Shown: one piece after another, positions 16,828 through 23,856 of the stretch | Position numbering within the stretch: position 1 is the stretch's first letter | How the letters are laid out: every line of letters begins with the position of its first letter | Source: UBA6544 sp038131165 | GTDB taxonomy: Bacteria; Pseudomonadota; Alphaproteobacteria; UBA8366 | Reading direction: 5' to 3' | NCBI GenBank assembly: GCA_038131165.1 | Contig: JAYPOZ010000010.1 | Location: 1-64,000 of the forward strand | Length of the DNA: 64,000 nt | Program-made: the position numbers and the translations under genes | Notes under the pieces: model-generated | Databases searched by the model: none | Told to the model about the DNA's origin: nothing | Seen by the model: the letters and a program-made list of their open reading frames with translations, nothing else

Positions 16828-18027
16828 ATGGTTTTACCGCTGGAAAACATTCGGGTTCTCGACCTCACCCGCGCCGCCGCGGGGCCGTTCGCCACCATGA
16901 TTCTGGGCGATCTCGGCGCCGACGTGGTCAAGGTGGAGCCGACGCCGAAAGGCGACATGACGCGGCTTTGGGGCCCTTACGACCACGGCATCGGCGTCTA
17001 CTACCTCAGCATCAACCGCAACAAACGCTGCCTCGGCGTCGATTTCCGCACCGCCGAGGGGCTGGAGACGCTGCGGCGTATGGCGGCGAAGGCCGATGTG
17101 GTGGTGGAGAATTTCAAGCCGGGCACGGCGGAGGACATGGGACTCGGGTACGATGACGTGAAAGCGGCCAATCCCAAGGTGATCTACGCCAGCATCTCGG
17201 GCCTCGGGCGCACGGGGCCCTATGGCTCGTGGCCCGGCCTCGACCAGATCGCACAGGGCATGTCCGGCATGATGAGCCTGACCGGCCAGCCGGACGGCGA
17301 GCCGACCCGCTACGGCGTGCCGATCGGCGATTTCACCGCCGGCATGTGGTGCGCGCTCGCGGTGACGGCGGCGGTCGCCCAGCGCCACGTCACCGGCGAG
17401 GGACAGCGGGTCGAGACCTCGCTGCTGGGCGCGCTTGTCGGCCTGCTCAGCGTGCAGGGCCAGCGCTATCTCAGCAACGGCGACGTGCCGGGCCGGGCCG
17501 GCAACGACCATCCAACGATCTACCCTTACGGCGTCTTCGAGGCCAGGGACGGCGCGCTGAACGTGGCGACGGCGCGCGAGGAACACTGGCAGCGCCTTTG
17601 CGCGGTGCTGGGCATGGAAGCGCTGCTGGACGACCCGGACTACGCCAGCAACACGAAGCGGATGGAGAACAAGGAAAAGCTGCGGGACGTACTCAACGCC
17701 CGGTTCCGGACCCGCGACGCCATCGAGTGGACCAAGGACCTGATGGAAGGCGGCGTGCCGTCCGGGCCGATCTACACGCTCGACAAGGTTTTCAACGATC
17801 CGCAGGTGATCGAACAGGGCATGGTGGAGCGGGTCCAGCACCCGACCATCGGCGCGCTCGACCTGCTCGCCAACCCGATGAAGATGGACGCGTTCGAGGG
17901 CAAATCCGTCCGCAGGCCGCCGCCGCTGGTCGGCGAGCACAACGCGCAGGTTCTGGCGGAGTACGGCTTCACGGCGGAGGAGATCGCCACGCTGCAGGGC
18001 GCGAACGCCATCGGCGCGGAGACATAG
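16828..18027 (+). CDS. CaiB/BaiF (family III) CoA-transferase
   Basis: A 399-residue family III CoA-transferase. LENIRVLDLTRAAAGPFATM opens the protein, the likely catalytic Asp (about 139) is in GLDQIAQGMSGMM, and the C-terminal RRPPPLVGEHNAQVL block is typical. The ATG at 16828 is preceded by GGACGGAAGGAA. It heads the run aldolase - GFA - VOC - VOC, which suggests activation of an organic acid to its CoA ester. The acid is not identifiable from sequence. Confidence 0.9.
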   Translation: MVLPLENIRVLDLTRAAAGPFATMILGDLGADVVKVEPTPKGDMTRLWGPYDHGIGVYYLSINRNKRCLGVDFRTAEGLETLRRMAAKADVVVENFKPGTAEDMGLGYDDVKAANPKVIYASISGLGRTGPYGSWPGLDQIAQGMSGMMSLTGQPDGEPTRYGVPIGDFTAGMWCALAVTAAVAQRHVTGEGQRVETSLLGALVGLLSVQGQRYLSNGDVPGRAGNDHPTIYPYGVFEARDGALNVATAREEHWQRLCAVLGMEALLDDPDYASNTKRMENKEKLRDVLNARFRTRDAIEWTKDLMEGGVPSGPIYTLDKVFNDPQVIEQGMVERVQHPTIGALDLLANPMKMDAFEGKSVRRPPPLVGEHNAQVLAEYGFTAEEIATLQGANAIGAET

Positions 18028-18107
18028 CAAAGCCGGACGGCCGATTGGCCAGCCGAAGACTCGCTCTAAGTACGTGCTTGGTTGATTTTAAACGGAGGGC
18101 GCAGATC

Positions 18108-18902
18108 ATGTCCGAAGCCGCGGTCATCGAATTTCCCCAGGACGGGCGGCCGTCCGACATCAGTCCGGAAGAATGGCAGGCGCGGTGCGAGCTGGCCGCC
18201 GCCTATCGCCTTTGTCACCTATACGGTTGGACCGATCTGAACAACACGCACCTCTCGTTGCGCGTGCCGGAGACGACCGATCACTTCCTGCTCAATCCCT
18301 TCGGCATGTTCTTCGAGGAGATCACGGCCTCGTCGTTGATCAAGGTCGACGGCGACGGGAATCTACTTGGCGACAGCGATTATCCCATGAACCCGGCCGG
18401 CTTCGTCATCCACGGCGCCATCCATATGTCGGGAGACGACCGCCACTGCGTCCTCCATACCCATAGCCGCTACGGCACCGCCGTCTCCATGCAGAAACAC
18501 GGGTTGCTGCCGAACAGCCAGAAGGCGCTGACGATCATGGGATGGGTCGGCTATCACGATTTCGAGGGACCGGCGGTCGACGCCGGCGAGCAGCCGCGCA
18601 TCGTGAAGGACATCGAGGGCAAGTCGATCCTGATTCTGCGCAATCACGGTCTGCTGTCCGTCGGCAAGACGGTGGGCGAGGCGTTCGTCTTCCTCTATCG
18701 GATCGAGACCGCCTGCCGCCATCAGATCGACGCCATGACCGGCGGGGCGGAATTGCAGCCCATATCGGCGGCGACGCAGCAGAAGTCCATCGACATGGGC
18801 CTCAGCATGTACGGGCCCGGCGGATTCATCGAGGCCGGCAAGGAATGGCCGATGCTGTTGCGCCAGCTGGAGCGCGCCGGCATGGACGACTACGCCCGAT
18901 GA
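18108..18902 (+). CDS. class II aldolase/adducin family protein
   Basis: A 264-residue class II aldolase/adducin-fold protein. Zinc-ligand-like histidines are present in CVLHTHSRYGTAVSM and in LRNHGLLSVGKTVGEAF. The acidic FGMFFEEITASSLIKVD segment is typical. It could cleave or form a carbon-carbon bond, or decarboxylate. Many members near CoA-transferases remain unassigned. The ATG at 18108 follows CGGAGGGC. Its stop overlaps the start of the GFA gene (ATGA). Confidence 0.88.
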   Translation: MSEAAVIEFPQDGRPSDISPEEWQARCELAAAYRLCHLYGWTDLNNTHLSLRVPETTDHFLLNPFGMFFEEITASSLIKVDGDGNLLGDSDYPMNPAGFVIHGAIHMSGDDRHCVLHTHSRYGTAVSMQKHGLLPNSQKALTIMGWVGYHDFEGPAVDAGEQPRIVKDIEGKSILILRNHGLLSVGKTVGEAFVFLYRIETACRHQIDAMTGGAELQPISAATQQKSIDMGLSMYGPGGFIEAGKEWPMLLRQLERAGMDDYAR

Positions 18903-19318
18903 CCCTGTACAAGGGGTCCTGCCACTGCGGCGCGGTCGCCGTCGAGCTGGAGACCGAGACCGATCCCGCCGACATCGAGGTGCGGGAATGCCAGTGTTCC
19001 TTCTGCCGCGCCCACGGCGCCGTTTCGGCCAGCGATCCGAACGGGCGCATCCGCTATATCGAGCAGGAACCGGGGGCGATCCACCGCTATCGGTTCGGCA
19101 CGAAATCCTGCGACTTCCTCATCTGCCGGAATTGCGGCGTCTATCTGGGCGCCACGATGGAAGGCGACGGCACGCCCGGTTATTCGACAACCCAGATCAA
19201 GCATTTCGAAGACAGGGCGCTGTTCACCAAGGCGGCCAAACATCCCGACTACGACGGCGAGCCGCTGGACTCGCGCCTCGCGCGCCGGCGCCGGAACTGG
19301 ACGCCGATCGCCGGCTAG
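18899..19318 (+). CDS. GFA family zinc-binding protein
   Basis: A 139-residue protein of the glutathione-dependent formaldehyde-activating (GFA, CENP-V) family. It has the zinc-binding cysteines GSCHCGAVAVE, ECQCSFCRAHG and LICRNCGVYLG. Classical Gfa was proposed to join formaldehyde with glutathione, but most family members are of unknown activity. It is coupled to the aldolase gene by a four-base overlap, so the two are probably needed together. Confidence 0.88.
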   Translation: MTLYKGSCHCGAVAVELETETDPADIEVRECQCSFCRAHGAVSASDPNGRIRYIEQEPGAIHRYRFGTKSCDFLICRNCGVYLGATMEGDGTPGYSTTQIKHFEDRALFTKAAKHPDYDGEPLDSRLARRRRNWTPIAG

Positions 19319-19341
19319 AGAATACGACCTTTGGAGGAGCT

Positions 19342-20268
19342 ATGACCGCGCCCGATTTGGCTTATGTGGCCCTTGTCGTCGACGAGCCCGAGACCAGCGC
19401 CGCGATCTTCGAGAAGGATTTCGGCCTGCCGCGACAGGACTTTTCCTGCGGTACTTCCAACGTACCGATGATCTCCGTCGGCCGCTCCGCCATGGCCTTC
19501 TTCCGGCCGGACGATCCGTTCCTGGGATCGGATGCGCAGAAGGGCGTTCATCACGTCGCCATCGCCACCGCCGACCCCGAAACGGCCGCGAAAAATTCCG
19601 GCGTCGCGATTTTCGGCGGTGCATCGCGCGGCATCGAAGGCAGAACACAGATCGCCTTCGCGCGGGACGCGACCTGCGGCATTCGCGTGCGCTATACGGA
19701 GCCGCTCGGCCTGCCCGCCGCATCCTCCGAGATCGTTCAGCGCATCGACCATCTGGGGGTCGCCTCCGCCGACAACCGGGCGGCGCGCGCGGTCTTCATC
19801 GACAAGCTCGGCTGCGTCTACGAAAGCCAGCAGACCGACAGCGAAGTGGAGACGATTTCCGAGAACTTTACCTCCGACACCTATAATTACATCTTCCACA
19901 CGCGGCCCTCGCAATTGATCGGCAGCATGCGGGTAACCTTTATTACCGTCGGCGATACGGAGTTCGAATTCATCCAGGACCTGACGACCGGCGTCGAGGC
20001 GGACGAAGCACGCCACGACGCCGCCGGCACGACCCGCGGCGACCGCAGCGCCATCGCGCGCTACATCGCGTCGCGGGGTGCCGGCCTGCACCACATCGCC
20101 TTCAAGACGCCGGATGTGGCGGAGAGCCTTGCCAGAATCAAGGCGGCCGGGCACCGGACCATCGACACGGTCGGACGGCCCGGATCGCGGCGCGCGCTCA
20201 TCGGTTTCATGCACCCCACCATGATCGGCGGCGTGCTGATGCATTTCGTCGCGCGGGAGGAGGTTTGA
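19342..20268 (+). CDS. two-domain VOC family protein
   Basis: A 308-residue protein with two vicinal-oxygen-chelate modules. The first begins LAYVALVVDEPETSAAIFEKDFGL, with HHVAIATADPE. The second begins QRIDHLGVASADNRAARAVF and closes with GLHHIAFKTPDV and FMHPTMIGGVLMHFV, which resembles methylmalonyl-CoA epimerases. Metal-dependent epimerase or dioxygenase activity is plausible. The start at 19342 has GGAGGAGC upstream. It is the first of two tandem paralogues. Confidence 0.82.
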   Translation: MTAPDLAYVALVVDEPETSAAIFEKDFGLPRQDFSCGTSNVPMISVGRSAMAFFRPDDPFLGSDAQKGVHHVAIATADPETAAKNSGVAIFGGASRGIEGRTQIAFARDATCGIRVRYTEPLGLPAASSEIVQRIDHLGVASADNRAARAVFIDKLGCVYESQQTDSEVETISENFTSDTYNYIFHTRPSQLIGSMRVTFITVGDTEFEFIQDLTTGVEADEARHDAAGTTRGDRSAIARYIASRGAGLHHIAFKTPDVAESLARIKAAGHRTIDTVGRPGSRRALIGFMHPTMIGGVLMHFVAREEV

Positions 20269-20270
20269 TC

Positions 20271-21236
20271 ATGCCCGGTTATGCAATGAACTATCTCGCC
20301 CTGGCGGCCCGGGACGTCGAGGCCGCCTGCCGGTTCCTCGGCGGGTCGCTCGGACTGCGGCGCACGGACTTTATGCTGGAGGGCCGCAGCATTCCGTTCT
20401 TCGGCATCGGCAGGTCTGCGGTCGCGTTGTTCGAGCCGGACGATCCCTACCTGGAAGCGCCGCGCTATCCGGGGGTTCATCACATGGCGCTCGGCACCGA
20501 GAATCCGGCGGCGGCGGCGGCGCGGCACGGGCTGACCGTGACCGAGGAAGGGATCGGCCCGGACGGCAAACCCTACGTGACCATCGATCCGCAAGAGACC
20601 GTCGGCATCCGCACCCGGTTCATCGAGCCGCTTGGCATCCCGAGCGCCGCCGTTCAAGGAGATTGGGGGCCCGCCTACAAGATCGATCATCTCGGCATNN
20701 NNNNNNNNGACGACAACGACGCCACCGTGCGGGTGTTCGCGGACAATCTCGGTTGTCCCATCGACAGCACCCAGACGGATATCGAGATCTGCAACGTCAC
20801 GGAGAGTTTTATTTCCGACAAATACGGCGCCGTCTATCACTCGCGCCCGCCGGAGATATTGGGGGGCCTGCGCGACGTGTTCATCAGTATCGGCGATTGC
20901 GAGCTGGAGTTGTTGATGGATTTCGACCCGACGATGAAACCGAAGGAACGTCTCGGCGAGGAGGAAGGCAACACCAAGGGCGACCAGAGCGCCATCGCCA
21001 AGTTCGTGGCGCGGCGCGGCCCCGGCCTCGCCCATGTCGCCTTCGCGACCCGCGACATCGACGCCCTGTTGCCGAAACTGGCGGCCGACGGTTGGCGCAT
21101 GATCGACACCACGGGCCGCCCCGGCGGCCGCGGCTCGCTGATCGGTTTCGTGCACCCCTCCAACTTCGGCGGCGGCTTGCTGATCCATTTCGTCGAACCG
21201 CAGGTCGACGGCGGCTACGCGGCAAAATTCGGGTAA
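20271..21236 (+). CDS. two-domain VOC family protein (paralogue), interrupted by an N gap
   Basis: A 321-residue protein built like its upstream neighbour: YLALAARDVEAACRFLGGSLGL, VHHMALGTENP, YKIDHLG, GLAHVAFATRDIDAL, and the epimerase-like FVHPSNFGGGLLIHFV. Ten Ns at 20699-20708 hide about four residues at the start of the second module. The frame is intact on both sides and alignment with the paralogue is almost gap-free, so the gene is probably whole. The ATG at 20271 sits seven bases after GGAGG. The two VOC proteins may form a heteromer. Confidence 0.8.
   Translation: MPGYAMNYLALAARDVEAACRFLGGSLGLRRTDFMLEGRSIPFFGIGRSAVALFEPDDPYLEAPRYPGVHHMALGTENPAAAAARHGLTVTEEGIGPDGKPYVTIDPQETVGIRTRFIEPLGIPSAAVQGDWGPAYKIDHLGXXXXDDNDATVRVFADNLGCPIDSTQTDIEICNVTESFISDKYGAVYHSRPPEILGGLRDVFISIGDCELELLMDFDPTMKPKERLGEEEGNTKGDQSAIAKFVARRGPGLAHVAFATRDIDALLPKLAADGWRMIDTTGRPGGRGSLIGFVHPSNFGGGLLIHFVEPQVDGGYAAKFG
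20699..20708. other. assembly gap (10 N)
   Basis: Ten undetermined bases lie inside the second VOC gene. Reading frame and domain order continue across them, so the two sides probably belong together. The true gap length is not proven. Confidence 0.95.
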
Positions 21237-21262
21237 AGGTTAGAATTCGTCACAAACCCGCC

Positions 21263-21312
21263 CTTCCGGAAATCCGCAGGATGATCCGGAATTATTGCCT
21301 GAGCGGCGCGGG
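21263..21312. repeat. dispersed repeat A, copy 1 (REP-like)
   Basis: The stretch begins CTTCCGGAAATCCGCAGG and ends CCTGAGCGGCGCGGG. It holds the inverted repeat TTCCGGA (21264-21270) / TCCGGAA (21285-21291). A second copy with only a few differences is at 21767-21817 in the same orientation. Confidence 0.8.
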
Positions 21313-21330
21313 CCGCAGGACACCCGCCCG

Positions 21331-21377
21331 GAAGGCCCAGGCCGTAATTCCGGGTTCGGGCGAGGCCCGCCCCGGAA
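21331..21377. repeat. dispersed repeat B, copy 1 (REP-like)
   Basis: Contains AATTCCGGGTTCGGGCGA followed by GGCCCGCCCCGGAA, able to form a hairpin between TTCCGGG/CCCCGGAA and CGGGC/GCCCG. It is almost the same as 21702-21749. The unit lies just downstream of the GIY-YIG stop codon. Confidence 0.8.
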
Positions 21378-21395
21378 GGGCAAGGTTTCCCCTGC

Positions 21396-21689
21396 TCAAG
21401 GCGCGATTCGGAAATAGAGATCGTCCCAATCGGGATTGGCGGCTTCGATCAATTCGATCTTCCATTGGCGGCGCCATTTCTTCAGCGCTTTCTCGCGCGC
21501 GATGGCATCGCCGATTTCCTCGAAAATTTCGTAATAGACGAGCCGCTTGGTGCCGTACTTGCGGCTGAAACCGCCGAGCGAGCCGTTCCGGTGCTGCCAC
21601 GCGCGCTGCGCGAGGTCGGACGTCACGCCGATATAGAGAAATCCCCGCGTCATGCTGGCAACGATATACACATAGCCGGGTTTGGACAT
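21396..21689 (-). CDS. GIY-YIG nuclease domain protein
   Basis: A 97-residue single-domain GIY-YIG protein (UPF0213/YhbQ-like). YVYIVASMTRGFLYIGVT carries the YVYI/YIG pair. An Arg (LAQRAWQHR), the KRLVYYE strand and a catalytic-type Glu (AIAREKALKKW) follow. The family consists of small DNA endonuclease-like proteins whose cellular role is unclear. The gene is bracketed by repeats A and B on one side and B and A on the other, which suggests that repeats and nuclease may form a dispersed unit. Confidence 0.88.
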   Translation of the reverse strand: MSKPGYVYIVASMTRGFLYIGVTSDLAQRAWQHRNGSLGGFSRKYGTKRLVYYEIFEEIGDAIAREKALKKWRRQWKIELIEAANPDWDDLYFRIAP

Positions 21690-21701
21690 ACGGCGGCAAT
21701 G

Positions 21702-21749
21702 GAAGGCTCAGGCCATAATTCCGGGTTCGGGCGATGCCCGCCCCGGAAT
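21702..21749. repeat. dispersed repeat B, copy 2 (REP-like)
   Basis: Second copy of the B repeat (AATTCCGGGTTCGGGCGA, then TGCCCGCCCCGGAA), 13 bases upstream of the GIY-YIG start codon and in the same orientation as copy 1. Confidence 0.8.
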
Positions 21750-21766
21750 GACATCCCAATACCCGT

Positions 21767-21817
21767 CATTCCGGAAATCCGCAGGATTATCCGGAATTTT
21801 TGCCTGAGCGGCGCGGG
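21767..21817. repeat. dispersed repeat A, copy 2 (REP-like)
   Basis: Second copy of the A repeat, with a perfect inverted pair ATTCCGGA (21768-21775) / TCCGGAAT (21790-21797) and the same GCCTGAGCGGCGCGGG end. Repeat order is A-B-gene-B-A, although all copies point the same way. Confidence 0.8.
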
Positions 21818-21851
21818 GTAGCAAGTAATGGGAATTCATACACACACAATA

Positions 21852-21898
21852 TCGACAATTTGTCGAATATGTGTTATGCTCCCGTCCGTTCTTTGACA
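21852..21898 (+). promoter_or_regulatory. rRNA-like promoter and boxA-like leader start
   Basis: TCGACA (21852-21857, 5 of 6 matches to -35) and TATGCT (21875-21880, 4 of 6 to -10) are exactly 17 bases apart. A GC-rich discriminator CCCGTCCG follows, then TTCTTTGACA at 21889-21898, which resembles the boxA segment of rRNA leaders. No rRNA follows in this window. Promoter activity is inferred from pattern only. Confidence 0.4.
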
Positions 21899-22045
21899 CG
21901 TGAAGAAAGACAGAAGGGGCTCCGGCGGCAGGCGGCTGGCGGAATCGCGGTAAGCTATTACCGCCTTTTGCGGGCGCACGGGGTCGAACCGCGATTTTTG
22001 CTAATAGGGTTACAGACGCGTTCTGTAACCGCATGCCGCGTTTTA

Positions 22046-22128
22046 TCTGGGTCCCGGATACCGCCGAGCGGTTCCGGGAAACGAATTTACCCGAACCTCG
22101 TGTCCCGGCCGGAGAGCCGGGACCCAGA
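22046..22128. repeat. REP-like inverted repeat
   Basis: Perfect 12-base arms TCTGGGTCCCGG (22046-22057) and CCGGGACCCAGA (22117-22128) bound the element. Inside the right half is a tight hairpin, GTCCCGGC (22102-22109) and GCCGGGAC (22116-22123), with a six-base loop. It has the look of dispersed intergenic palindromes in alphaproteobacteria and lies just downstream of the hyuB stop. Confidence 0.75.
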
Positions 22129-22167
22129 CGGAGCAGCGGCAGGGCCGGCAGGCACGGCCCGCCGCGC

Positions 22168-23856
22168 TCAATCCTCGCCGGGGGCCGGGTGGCCGTAGTC
22201 GCGCGCCGCGGCCTCGGGCGTGATCAAGCCGTTTTCGATGTCGCGCGCCAGGGCCGCCCGGTCGCGGTCCTGCGGGTCGCCGAAACCGGCGCCGCCCGGG
22301 GTGTGGAAGCGGGCGATCTTGCCGGCCGGGATGGTCTGGGTGCCCTTGCCGCGCAACGGCTCGCCGGACGTGAATTGCAGCGATCCGGCCTCGCCGGGAC
22401 ATCCGCCGTTGCGGCCGCGCGGCGGAAAGTCGATGCGGTCGTAGGCGGAGAGCAGCTGGAAATCCGCGCCGATGGCGGATTCGATCTCCAGCACCTGGCC
22501 GAGCCCGCCGCGATGGGCGCCCGCGCCGCCCGAATCCGGGCGGAATTCCTTGCGGTGGAAAATGATCGGCGCCACGGTCTCGTTGATTTCGACCGGGGTG
22601 CCGCGCACGCCGCTCGGATAGGCCGTCGCCGACAGGCCGTCCTTGACCGGGCGCGCGCCGGTGCCGCCGTTGGTCACCGCGGTGATGGTGAAGAGCTTGC
22701 TGTCGTTCGCGGCGCGATCCGTCGCCCCGCGCATGGTGATGTTCCAGAGGCAGGAGGCGCCTTCCGCCGGAACCCGCTCGGGTGCGGCCTGGGCGAGGCA
22801 GCCAAACGTGACGTCGGGGAGCATCTGGCCGATCACATGGCGCGAGCAAACCGGGGCCGGATAGGGCGCGTTCAGGATCGAGCCTTCGGGCGCGGTGATC
22901 TCGAAAGGGGCCAGCGAGCCCGCGTTGTTCGGAATGTCGCCCGAGACGATGCACGACAGGCCGTAACAGGTATAGGCCGTGGTATAGGCCATCGGCACGT
23001 TGATGCCCTTCGCCGATTGCGGCGAGGTGCCGTCGTAGTCGACGGTGATTTTGCCGCCGCCGATGGTCAGCGCCGCCACCAGGTCGACCGGCGCATCGAT
23101 GCCGTCGATGGTCATGGTATTGCGGTAGGTGCCGGCGGGCAGCGCGTCGATGGCGTCGCGGACCGCCTTCTCCGAAGTCTCGCAGATGTAATTGCCGAGG
23201 GCGTCGAGAGTCTCCAGGCCGAACTCGTCCATCATCTCGACCAGGCGCACGCAGCCGATGTCGTTGCAGGCCGCGAGCGAATAGACGTCGCCCTCGGATT
23301 CGACCGGTTGGCGGGTGTTCCGGCGGATCATCGCCAGCAGGGTTTCGTTCATCACCCCCCGGTCGGCCAGTTTCAGCATCGGGATATAGATGCCTTCCAT
23401 ATGCACGTCGGTGGCGTCGACACCACTGCCGAGCCCGCCAATATCGGTCAGGTGACTGGTGCAGGAGAACAGCGCCACCGCCTTGCCCCCGCGGAAACAC
23501 GGCGTGGTGATGACGAAATCGTTGAGATGGCCGGTCCCCATCCAGGGGTCGTTGGTGATGAAGGCGTCGCCCTCGTTCATCGTCTCGATCGGGAAATGCC
23601 GCAGAAAATGCTTCACCGATTCGGCCATCGAATTGACATGGCCCGGCGTGCCGGTCACCGCCTGCGCCAGCATCCGGCCGTCGAGATCGAAGACCCCGGC
23701 AGAAAGGTCGCCGCATTCCCGCACGATCGGGCTGAACGCCGTGTGCATCAGGGTCTGCGCCTGTTCCTCGACGACGGAGATCAGCCGGTTCCACATGATC
23801 TGCTGGCGGATGGTGTCGAGTCCGGAGGATTGAGTGTCTGGCGTGGCGGCGCTCAT
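22168..23856 (-). CDS. hydantoinase B / oxoprolinase subunit
   Basis: A 562-residue HyuB-family protein, the partner of HyuA in ATP-dependent hydrolysis of N-methylhydantoin, 5-oxoproline or related cyclic amides. It has the family blocks FSPIVRECGDLSAGVFD, TGTPGHVNSM, FITNDPWMGTGHLNDF, and GGGAGAHRGGLGQVLEIE-like glycine-rich regions. Length is normal. The start overlaps the HyuA stop by four bases. The substrate cannot be told from the sequence. Confidence 0.9.
   Translation of the reverse strand: MSAATPDTQSSGLDTIRQQIMWNRLISVVEEQAQTLMHTAFSPIVRECGDLSAGVFDLDGRMLAQAVTGTPGHVNSMAESVKHFLRHFPIETMNEGDAFITNDPWMGTGHLNDFVITTPCFRGGKAVALFSCTSHLTDIGGLGSGVDATDVHMEGIYIPMLKLADRGVMNETLLAMIRRNTRQPVESEGDVYSLAACNDIGCVRLVEMMDEFGLETLDALGNYICETSEKAVRDAIDALPAGTYRNTMTIDGIDAPVDLVAALTIGGGKITVDYDGTSPQSAKGINVPMAYTTAYTCYGLSCIVSGDIPNNAGSLAPFEITAPEGSILNAPYPAPVCSRHVIGQMLPDVTFGCLAQAAPERVPAEGASCLWNITMRGATDRAANDSKLFTITAVTNGGTGARPVKDGLSATAYPSGVRGTPVEINETVAPIIFHRKEFRPDSGGAGAHRGGLGQVLEIESAIGADFQLLSAYDRIDFPPRGRNGGCPGEAGSLQFTSGEPLRGKGTQTIPAGKIARFHTPGGAGFGDPQDRDRAALARDIENGLITPEAAARDYGHPAPGED

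Larger units (their letters stand above)
21820..22167. other. gene-free spacer with hairpins
   Basis: No convincing gene in about 350 bases. It holds the rRNA-like promoter, then three inverted repeats. GCGGTAA/TTACCGC (21947-21953 / 21958-21964) is followed by CTTTTG. GGTTACAG/CTGTAACC is at 22008-22015 / 22023-22030. The third is a longer REP-like element at 22046-22128. The series could be a small RNA or a decayed element. I see no coding support in any frame. Confidence 0.6.

Noticed and set aside
20699..20708. Scaffold misjoin at the N run
   Set aside because: The VOC gene continues in frame with matching domain order on both sides, so the join is probably right, although the gap length is uncertain.
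21263..21817. A CRISPR-like array
   Set aside because: Only two copies of each repeat, with irregular spacing, imperfect identity, and a gene between them. No cas genes are present.
21977..22000. A tRNA T-arm-like stretch on the minus strand (CGCGG / TTCGACC / CCGTG)
   Set aside because: The rest of a cloverleaf is missing: there is no matching acceptor strand and no anticodon arm at a suitable distance.
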